From the NCBI GenBank assembly GCA_022453515.1, contig JAJNNY010000034.1, forward strand, positions 62,001 through 126,000: a stretch of DNA of 64,000 bases. The letters run 5' to 3'. The position numbers and the translations under genes are program-made. This DNA comes from Astrocystis sublimbata (taxonomy: Eukaryota > Ascomycota > Sordariomycetes > Xylariales > Xylariaceae). A model generated the notes under the pieces. The model saw nothing but the letters and a program-made list of their open reading frames with translations, was not told where the DNA came from and searched no databases. Below, piece after piece: positions 56,461 to 64,000 of the stretch; positions within the stretch are counted from its first letter, which is position 1; each line of letters starts with the position of its first letter.

Positions 56461-57831
56461 ATGGCCCTTCCATCATTTGCTCGGGATGACCTGATTACAA
56501 ATGTAATCCTGCCTATTTTGGCTGCTGTGGCGGTCGCCATTCGCTTCTACGGGCGGAAGTGGAGAGGTCAGCCATGGAAGGCAGACGACTACACTATACT
56601 AGTTGCCTTGGTACGCACACAAACCGTGCTCGATCATTGAGGTACTGACCTCTTGAAGGTTCTCTGTCTAGCTTTAGGCGCTGTTGAAGTCGCCTCCGCA
56701 GCTACAAACGTGCTGGCTGAGATGTCAAATGGATTTCATGGGTTGTCACGTTTCCGAAAGGTAGAGCTAAATTCTACGTTCCCGGGTTTTAATTGTAATC
56801 ATTAATTCGACTCAAGTTTCAATTTGCGGAGATCCTTATAACACATCCTCTATACGGCTTGACGAAGATATCAACTGTCCTTCTCTACCGCAGGATCTTC
56901 ACCGTAGGCCGAACTCGAATTGCGACAGTCGTCCTTCTTGTCCTAATCAGCGTGTTCGTCGCCGTGTCCTTCTTCGTATGTTTCAAATCCAGGTGCAGAC
57001 TTCATGAGGTTCGATCTAATGGGATCCCACAGACATTCCTGTTTTGTGCACGCGGAGTCTCAAGCTTCTGGAATACACCTCCTGCGTTGAACGGAACTCA
57101 GTTCAATCTCGACCCGTCGACTCTCGTCTTGGTTTTTGCCGTTATAGACATCGCGCTGGATCTATCAGTGCTCATAACGCCACTTCCAGCGATACGTCGT
57201 CTGAACCTCACTCTCAAGAAGCGCATTGCTGTCTCGGGTGTCTTTCTTCTCGGAGCATTGTAAGCAATCGTACATTTGGCTCGGAGCATGTTTCTGATGC
57301 AATCTAGCTGTCTTGTTTGCTCACTTATACGATTATACTTCTCGACACTCCTGGTTAAGCAGAAGGGACTAAGCTTTGCTGATCGAACATGTGAGCATGC
57401 CGTCCCGCCAATGCCCTCTCACCCCCTGAGACTAACTACCATGTTTTACGCTAGACTCCGTACGGCAGAACATTCTATGGGCCGACATCGAATGCTATGC
57501 TTCCACGATCGCGGCATGTCTACCTACGTTCCCCATGGTCTTCAAGGGCTGGACTCCCCAGGGCTTCGTGGGAAGTATCCGGTCCGTCTTATCCGCCATC
57601 CAGCTCAGGTCAATAAGCTTGAGAAGCAGCCACTCTAGCCGCCATGACAATGCAGCAAATCAGCCGAAACCCCCAGCAGCGGATGACAGAGGCTGGGTCA
57701 AGATGGACGACAACCTTGCTCCGAAGAAGGATCATTTTGAATCTGAAAGCGAGTTGGCTTGTCAGCCATCCGCCGCCCGGGATGTGGAAATGCAAGCACA
57801 TACTGGGGATCGACGAAAAGCCATACCTTGA
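56461..57831 (+). CDS. Fungal rhodopsin-domain (Pth11-like) membrane protein in the UstYa region
   Basis: 365 residues in six exons: 56461-56610, 56659-56760, 56817-56975, 57033-57259, 57308-57390 and 57455-57831. Helices include VILPILAAVAVAIRFYGR, the segment around LTKISTVLLYRRIF (helix 3 with its basic end), IATVVLLVLISVFVAVSFF, LVFAVIDIALDLSVLITPLPA and ISVLSAI-type tail boundaries. The short loop around ALNGTQFN is the equivalent of the Cys-loop in relatives. Junctions such as ADDYTILVAL-VLCLALG are typical of the family. The cytosolic tail is about 95 residues, Ser/Asp-rich. Genes of this family occur often beside secondary-metabolite clusters, but a role in biosynthesis or export is not established. 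Confidence 0.88.
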
Positions 57832-58405
57832 TGAAGGTTAGAAGGCCAGCTGTCATGATTTACTTGGCAACCTCACATGGCGACAGTATTGCGCATGTCG
57901 AGTAAGAAAATGTTCTAAAAGTAAATACCCTGCCAGTTCAAAGCATACCGCTAGAGGGAAGTGCTGTATTTTACACGTGAAGCACCAAGGCACGAGAAAA
58001 CTTTACGCCTACTGTGACCTCGACGCAAGGACAAGTATCGGAAGATGACGTTTTGAGGATCACCGACAACTTTGCTCCAGATTCGCAGTTGTGCGTGGCA
58101 CAGGAGTCAGAGGAAGCTAGGTCGGGCAGCTGAAAGATAGATTTCGAAAGCAAAGAGGTCGGTAAAAAAAGACTTCGATCTTCTGGTCCCTAAAGACTTG
58201 CGAATCTAAGGGCCAGGGGGGACAACATGGGTGCTACAAAGACATTATGAACGCGTCGCCAGATAGCATGGCAGGGACCACGGATATCAACAAGGGAGTA
58301 GCTATGAATATCAGTGATAGTACGAAGTGCAGTGGAACTTAATGCTCATGCAACTGCAACTGAATAAGATACAATGGACACCCAATCAGACAATCACATC
58401 CGAAG
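57832..58405. other. Convergent intergenic region, 570 bp
   Basis: 3' regions of the rhodopsin-domain gene (+) and of the BBE oxidase gene (-). No gene seen. Confidence 0.5.
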
Positions 58406-60013
58406 CTATGAGATCGGCATGTAAAACCGCATTCTGTTCTCAGGATCCCACTTCGCCTTCAAGCTCTTTAGACGCGCCAGTCTCCCCTCATCCCAACCGT
58501 AAACCTCCTCTAAGCTCTCCGTTCCATGCGCGTAGTTGACATAAGCCCGGAGACGCGTCGGGTCATCACTTCCCTCCAGCAGGTGGTTCCGCAGCCGAAG
58601 CCCGAGCTCCTGCGCCAAGGGATCAATTCGCGGATCAGGCTGGTACTGTATGTAAGAGGTGACTAGGATCTTATCGTCGCGGTGCGGGACCGCGGTGCTA
58701 TTCTTGTCGACGGCCTGGACGCCGTGGGTGGAGTACCCTTCTAACAAGAAAAAGGACCCTTTCAGCTCGGGCACCCGTCGGAAGGTTTCGTCGATCTCAT
58801 CGTATGCCTTGCGCAGGGCGGCGATGTTGTATGACTTGAGACCGATGGGGTAGCGGATGGAGGTCAGTCCGTATTTACACCCAGGGCTGTTTTCGCCCTG
58901 GAAGGTCAGGTCCGCCAGCTCCCGAGTATCGGCAACGCCGGCATTGACCATCATGGGACAGATGTCGTGAAGGGGCTGGGCGTATTTGCGAGCATCGTCA
59001 ACCGGTCCGTCGTAGATGATGGCGTACCAAATCAGGGGCTGACATCAATTAGGTACGATAAAGAGAAAGGGCAGGGGTATCTGCACGTACATGTTCGGGG
59101 TTGATATGGGTTGGGCTGATGATGTAAGTCCATTGAGTTGCCTCCGGGGGCTGAGTCTTCATCATCTCGTTTGTGAGTGTGTAAAGCTCCTCGAGCTTGT
59201 CCCCTGGGAAGACAAAGATTTCATACGACCACTTCGGGATCTTGATGTCGTACGTTCGGAGTGTCCACTCCGTCACGACGCCGAAGTTGTGGCCAGCGCC
59301 CCTAATTGCCCAGAACAGGTCGCGGTTCTCATCGTCAGACACAGTAACCGCGTCCCCGTTGGGCAGTACGAGGCGAGCCGACAACACTTGATCGACGGGA
59401 AGACCGTATTGGCCTTGAAGCCACCCGTGTCCTCCGCCAAGCAAGACGGCGCTGACGCCTACAAGCTCGCAGATTCCGGTGACTGATGGGAGTTATTAAT
59501 ATCGATCATACTTCAAGGGCTGTCAAGGAGCAAGATAGCTTACCTGTTCGCTTTCCAGCTTTCGCCAGGCCTGCGACGAGGTCTCTTACATTCGTCCCGC
59601 CCCCAACAGTGGCAGATTCGCCGTCGGCTGACACTTCGACCTTATTCATGTCACGGAGGTCTATCTGGATAGCATTCTGAGCCTCCCCGAGGGCTTCAGT
59701 AGCGCCATGACCGCCGGACCGTACAACGAACGGCAAGCCCTGTTCATTTGCAAATCGGATCTGTGAAAAGAGGGCTTAGTCAATCGTGCAACTCATTGCT
59801 TCAAATCCACCGCGATGAGCTGTCGCATAAGTGTTCGGGCAGTCTTACAGTTTCCTGGACTTCGCTCTCTGTCGTTGGCTTGACAATGGCACAAAGCCCA
59901 GGTCCATGCCACTCTCTCCACCGCGCAGCTAGCTTTTGGAAGTCCGAGTCCTCCGGGAGTACAATGGCCGATGCATCGGACAGCCTCGTTGCTAGATCTG
60001 TCTTTAGGGCCAT
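58406..60013 (-). CDS. BBE-type FAD-linked oxidase
   Basis: 468 residues in four exons: 60013-59849, 59760-59544, 59482-59091 and 59038-58406. An N-terminal FAD_binding_4 domain with PFVVRSGGHG places His73 as the usual covalent flavin link. Cys132 in TGICELVGVS sits where bicovalent family members carry their second link. GGGHGWLQGQYGLPVDQVL and FWAIRGAGHNFGVVTEW are canonical. The C-terminal BBE motif ends NYAHGTESLEEVYGWDEGRL and DPENRMRFYMP. The start lacks a signal peptide, and the frame upstream has no ATG, so it may be intracellular, unlike most plant relatives. These enzymes catalyse two-electron oxidations, including ring closures, and are frequent in fungal metabolite clusters. Confidence 0.92.
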
Positions 60014-61934
60014 ATCGGATTGATCAATTGACTCAAGTTCCCTCGAGGGTGAATGGTGAAAAGAAGAATACTGATTGCAAGAGAGGAATGACGCAACACA
60101 TATAGAGAGCTTGAACAAAGGTGAGAGTGGTCAATTCTGGTTGCCAGTAGATACTTAAGTAGTAATTATGTACAGTTGTATCAAAGGAAAACAGTCCCTA
60201 GCTGTTGGCTGTGGAGATGGTTTGCTATCGAGTTTGTCCAGGGAGTAAAGAGGCAAGCTTGTCACGGGGTCGGAAGGGATACCGCACCGCAGCCTGCTTA
60301 GTCTACCATGGGTACTGCTTCGTACTAGACTCGATGAATGAATGAGTTGATACCATGATGCATCGAATATACAGGCCTTTCGATTCGTGGCATGCTGAGA
60401 CCTTCGATTGGTTTGTTAGGTAGCACTGTTCCAGGATCAACGAGGGGTAATCTTTTCCCCTGACCTCTATTACCCACTTGGCGCCACCCAAATGACGAAG
60501 TGAAGCTTCTTTGTGTTTGTTCATTATAAAACTTCACGTACTCCGACAATCCCAATGCAAATAGGTTACAGTATGTGAACTTTATAACCCCGCCTCCTTA
60601 TGCGCCAGCTCTATTAAAAAATATCGCGGGAGTCGGATTGACTCGGCTTGCATGTCTCGACAACTTTCTTAATCCCGATACAGCCGACGTCATGTCCAAG
60701 CATGAATAAAGCAATGCAAGATTGGTTTGAGCACTTCTGTTTGATAGCCCCAGTGCGGAGGTTTATCGGAAATAGTGACAGTAACTCTCCGAACAGTCAG
60801 TTCTGGCTAATCACATTTCGTTGTTATGTTTGCTTGGAAAAGCTTGTGCATCTTGATACCATTCTTAGCTATCGCTTCCCTCAGTTCCCTCGATTCTTTC
60901 TGCCAGAAAATCGTTCATATTAGGTATACTAGCCTCACAACTCACATAAGCCTGTGCAGAATTTGAGGACACAGCTTGTACGACACATCATGGCTCCAAT
61001 GCGAATGGAGTAGTCTTTCCCGTTAGCAGCCTTGACCAACGGTGCCCTAGTATTTTCCCTCGTTCCACTAGCTGAGACGCTAGCATCACCAACAAAAAAG
61101 ATGCAGGCGGAATCACCAACAGCATGATTACTAACATCCCAAATTATGACTCCTTGACGGGACTTACCAGTAGGTTTGGAGTTTGCTGAGCCATTGTGTG
61201 GCTCTCGTCGCATCGCATGACACATACATTGCATAGACCATGGACATACGTCCCAGCCTAGCGAATCACTCTTTGGCGTTTGTGCGGCATCAAGCGGCAG
61301 CCCACTACCCCGGTATAGATGCCGGGTTCCTGCTGGAAAACTTTGCTGCATCGCAAGGGGTTCAGATCACAAATAACGCCGCAGGCATGATAGAGCACAG
61401 CCACTGACGTCCAACATTTGGGGTGGCCTTCAAATTAAAAGCCTTGGCAGCTTAGTGCCGGTTGCCATGAGGTTGTTTAGTAGTGGGCCGCGGCGCGTCC
61501 TTGGGTGGATTGGGTCCTCAATACTAGGCTGCCTGAAAGCGCGGACAGGGCCGGTTGTCTGCATGTGAGGGCGCTCGCGGCGTTTTTATGTCACACACAC
61601 CCAGCTAGCGACACCTGGGTGTTCTTGCAGTTGAAGAGCTGCTCAACTGCCCGGCTGCCATCAGAAGCTGCCAATCCTGCCGCTCTGGTTCCTTAAAGAA
61701 ATTGGCGGAGTGGAACGCACAACAACTAACAACACTGGAGAGCCCGCTACTTCCCGTCACACGAAGAGTCACGCAGGTAGTCACGCAGGCCGAAACCGTG
61801 ACTGTCGAGGCGCCCTGGGAATGCGAGGAGCTGACCGGGGGGTCGACTTCTTTTATCGAGAGCCGTGTTGGTCTCCAAGTCTAGAAATAGCGGCCAATGC
61901 CTAAACTTCCAAGTCCTCATGTGCTCTAATTTGC
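60014..61934. other. Intergenic, 1.9 kb
   Basis: Upstream of the BBE oxidase. The longest frame (61351-60935, -, 138 codons) is Cys-containing but has no signal peptide, domain or splice support. No gene called. Confidence 0.5.
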
Positions 61935-62933
61935 TTACGTCTGGATCTCGCCCACCATGATACGCAAGTCGGCCAGGGTTGGACGCTCCTCGGGCCTCGG
62001 ACGCATGCACGCTTCGACGATGGCCTGGAGCGGAGGTGGAACAGGCCATTCGACAAAGCGCGTGATTGGCCCGTTCGCGTAGACCATGCTTTTGATGCAG
62101 TTTCCAATATCATATATATCGGATCTGGGGGTCCACCCCGAGTCCTCCAGACCACCCTGGAAGGCGACCTCAGGCGCCGACCGCTCTCCCCAGCGGCTTT
62201 CGAGATCGCAGACAACCAGGCGCTCCCCGTCATCTGAAAAGAGAAGGTTATCGGCGCGTAAATCGCGATGGACGATGCCAAGCGAGTGGAGACAATCCAA
62301 GGCGTCAATGAGTTGTAGAATCCAGCTCTTGTAAACGACCAATGAGGAGAAGCCACCGAGGGTGCGCGCGGCAGACGACAGTTTTTCGAAGACAAGCTGC
62401 CCGTCGGCAGACCTGCCGAGAAGCTGGATAACGTTCGGAGAGAGTGGATGGCCTGGTACAGAGCCGCCCTGGCACTTGATGAGATTTTCTATCTCGCTTC
62501 GATACTTGCCCTGCTTGACAAAGTGCTTCGCTGGGTCGACAGAGACGAGAGGCAGCTCGGAAACAGGCTCGCTCACGTCCTCGGAGTCGTCCTCTATGAG
62601 CTCGGGATGCTCTAGACAGCAGTCCAGTGGGCGTATGTCGTCGCCATCGATCTCAAAGTGACCTAACAAGGGGGGCAAGTTGCGATGGAGCCGTAGGATA
62701 TCGCCAGAGAGAGTACCGGGAACGTCGAAGATGCGCACGCACTGGCCATACTTGGTGCCGTCATCGAACCAGTACGTCATGTAAGACTTGTCGCCGCGCT
62801 GGAGGTCCAGTTCGAGATTTGGTCGACCGCCAGGGGGATAAAGATTGGTGGTAACGCGACGGTGCTCATACTCGGCTCGGAAACGGAGCACTTCTTTGCT
62901 AAACGAGAGGTCAGCTTGACTCTGATTAGCCAT
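61935..62933 (-). CDS. Protein-kinase-like protein, atypical DFG
   Basis: 332 residues, single exon. The second half has the kinase C-lobe: a helix ILQLIDALDCLHSLGIVHRD, the catalytic-loop motif HRDLRADN (222-229), DLE (243-245) in place of DFG, APE (253-255) and SDIYDIGN (helix F). The HRD Asp, the Asn and the metal-binding Asp are all kept, so catalysis is possible. The N-lobe (first 200 residues) lacks a recognisable glycine-rich loop, and the beta-3 Lys is only guessed at HFVKQGKY. It belongs with the many fungal kinase-like proteins of unknown function. The frame extends upstream without an ATG; this ATG (MANQSQADLS) is the first. Confidence 0.8.
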   Translation of the reverse strand: MANQSQADLSFSKEVLRFRAEYEHRRVTTNLYPPGGRPNLELDLQRGDKSYMTYWFDDGTKYGQCVRIFDVPGTLSGDILRLHRNLPPLLGHFEIDGDDIRPLDCCLEHPELIEDDSEDVSEPVSELPLVSVDPAKHFVKQGKYRSEIENLIKCQGGSVPGHPLSPNVIQLLGRSADGQLVFEKLSSAARTLGGFSSLVVYKSWILQLIDALDCLHSLGIVHRDLRADNLLFSDDGERLVVCDLESRWGERSAPEVAFQGGLEDSGWTPRSDIYDIGNCIKSMVYANGPITRFVEWPVPPPLQAIVEACMRPRPEERPTLADLRIMVGEIQT

Positions 62934-63808
62934 AGCTTGGTGGTCGGCGCTGATTCTAGTGAGACGATACGGAGGGTGCTGGTGTTTGGGTTGGGTTGGG
63001 GGGAGATTGTTACGGACCAACAGGAAGGTGACCTGTTACTGTTAGGCCGACAGAATGTCAGGGAAGAGGAAAGGAACAACCAGTGACGATAGCGCGGGGC
63101 TGCACCGGGAATCAAGCCACAGCCACGCCGACATATCACGTGACTACCTAGTCTCAGGGGACTCAAAGGGCCTAACTAATCACCCCTATTCAAACCCAAA
63201 CAAATGAACGTTGAGTGTATGACCAGCGCACTGCTTTTGAATGTACATACAATCCTCATAATCGCAGACGTCAGACAGAAAATTCATCATTTCGGCGGCA
63301 ATCCGAGGTGGGGTGAGTGTTTAATTTGATCCCTACCATCTAAAATGTGTTAATTCCAATGTAACAACAGTGACTGTCGTAGGACAAAGTGTCGGAGCAA
63401 GCGATACCACTCTTCACCTCGTCTCCAAAGAGGGCCAGAGAGGGTGCTGTTCCAACAGGCTATGTAAAGAGGCCATTTCGTTTGGCAGCAGGGCAACTGC
63501 TAGGTATGGGTCTCAACTCCAAATTTAAATCAGATTTCGTAAGAACAAGCACATCCAACGTAGCGCATTTAGTTGGATGTACTGTCACGTATGAGGGCAC
63601 GTGATAGCTCATAGAAGTAAAGTCAGTATAGTCTCTAGTAGGGAGCTTATAGATATAGATTCAGATGATCTCTAAAGTAAGTTTCTAAGTATATAAAAGG
63701 AACAAAAGGTAGCTATTTATAAGTAGAAACGTATAGAATACTAGTTACTTGATCGGATTATTTAAGGGACGTAGTATAGATCTACTTCTCTGTGATATGT
63801 ATAAATAA
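62934..63808. other. Intergenic, 875 bp, becoming AT-rich
   Basis: Promoter side of the kinase-like gene, then AT-rich sequence from about 63600. A + frame (63389-63604) shows no domain. Confidence 0.5.
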
Positions 63809-64000
63809 GGAAGTATAGCTTTCGGAAACCTCAAAGACCATGACTCCAAGAAGGAGTTCTCGCCGCATTTCAAATTGAAGCTTTTAGGGGGTCCGTATGC
63901 CGACAAGGTCATACTCGATAGCGAGCAGGATGTGACGAGGGACTTTAATGTTTCGCTGGCTATCAAATGGAAAAGGATTTTGGCGAGATGCAACTTCATT
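63809..64000 (+). other. Open, protein-like fragment at the right edge
   Basis: 64 codons open to the window end, preceded in frame by a stop and AT-rich DNA. The translation is protein-like (KLLGGPYADKVILDSEQDV), but I recognise no family. It could be an internal exon (a TATAG acceptor lies just before 63820) or a remnant of a repeat. The opposite strand is also open, so direction is uncertain. Confidence 0.25.

Larger units (their letters stand above)
47391..60013. other. Putative biosynthetic gene cluster with UstYa proteins and a candidate peptide precursor
   Basis: Seven genes in 12.6 kb: FAD monooxygenase (+), O-methyltransferase (-), UstYa protein 1 (+), UstYa protein 2 (-), 52-residue secreted peptide (+), rhodopsin-domain protein (+) and BBE-type FAD oxidase (-). 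Five are tailoring-type enzymes or UstYa proteins, and none is a housekeeping gene. No polyketide synthase, non-ribosomal peptide synthetase, terpene synthase or prenyltransferase lies in the window. That leaves a ribosomal peptide, or a product whose core enzyme is elsewhere. Borders are inferred from the change to a conserved mitochondrial gene on the left and a long gap on the right. There is no dedicated cluster regulator inside. Confidence 0.55.

Noticed and set aside
47391..60013. Idea that this is a standard ustiloxin or phomopsin cluster
   Set aside because: No tandem Kex2-bounded cores, tyrosinase, P450 or peptidase, and the monooxygenase is of a different type; only the UstYa and methyltransferase elements agree.
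60935..61351. Minus-strand frame of 138 codons with several cysteines
   Set aside because: No signal peptide, no domain, weak composition; probably chance.
1..64000. CRISPR arrays, bacterial operons, insertion sequences, origins
   Set aside because: Fungal nuclear DNA with spliceosomal introns; no array, transposase gene or terminal inverted repeats recognised.

Overview
The window looks like nuclear DNA of a filamentous ascomycete (Pezizomycotina). Genes are spaced and carry short introns (about 49-130 nt, GT-AG with CTAAY-type branch points). Two Zn2Cys6 regulators, two HET-domain genes, two fungal rhodopsin-domain membrane proteins, UstYa-type (DUF3328) proteins and an intron-containing tRNA-Asp all fit this group. 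I cannot name the species. Exon boundaries were placed by hand from splice consensus, reading phase and family resemblance; every multi-exon model below closes in frame.

Layout, left part. 1-1.25 kb: 5' part of a phosphatidylserine-decarboxylase-like gene (PSDC type), cut by the window edge. 1.8-4.4 kb: Zn2Cys6 transcription factor. 5.2 kb: tiny 67-residue gene. 6.9-9.0 kb: MFS sugar transporter. 9-16.6 kb: gene-poor stretch with short tandem repeats. 16.6 kb: second Zn2Cys6 factor with an odd zinc-cluster loop. 18.5 kb: secreted/single-pass membrane protein. 19.9 kb: tRNA-Asp. 20.6 kb: 2-oxoglutarate/Fe(II) oxygenase. 22.8-24.3 kb: BAR-domain protein.

Layout, middle part. 24.3-27.5 kb: non-coding, including an AT-rich island. 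27.5-29.6 kb: two broken genes facing each other (thioesterase-like and SDR), followed by a 25-G run. 31.1 kb: small membrane protein. 32.4-34.2 kb: HET protein with a GC-AG intron. 35.0-36.4 kb: rhodopsin-domain protein. 37.7-40.0 kb: SDR and an F-box/LRR-like gene whose stop codons overlap. 40.9 kb: six-cysteine secreted protein. 41.9-44.4 kb: second HET protein. 45.1-46.3 kb: mitochondrial chalcone-isomerase-like (Aim18-type) protein.

Layout, right part (47.4-60.0 kb), the most interesting stretch. An FAD monooxygenase, an O-methyltransferase, two UstYa-family proteins, a three-exon 52-residue secreted peptide gene, a seven-helix membrane protein and a berberine-bridge-type FAD oxidase sit together with no housekeeping gene between them. 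UstYa proteins install oxidative modifications, including macrocyclisation, on fungal ribosomal peptides (dikaritins such as ustiloxin). I therefore propose that this is a small, apparently undescribed biosynthetic cluster with the peptide gene as a candidate precursor. This is inference: the usual tandem Kex2-flanked cores, tyrosinase and peptidases are not seen. A kinase-like gene (61.9-62.9 kb) follows, and a short open fragment touches the right edge.
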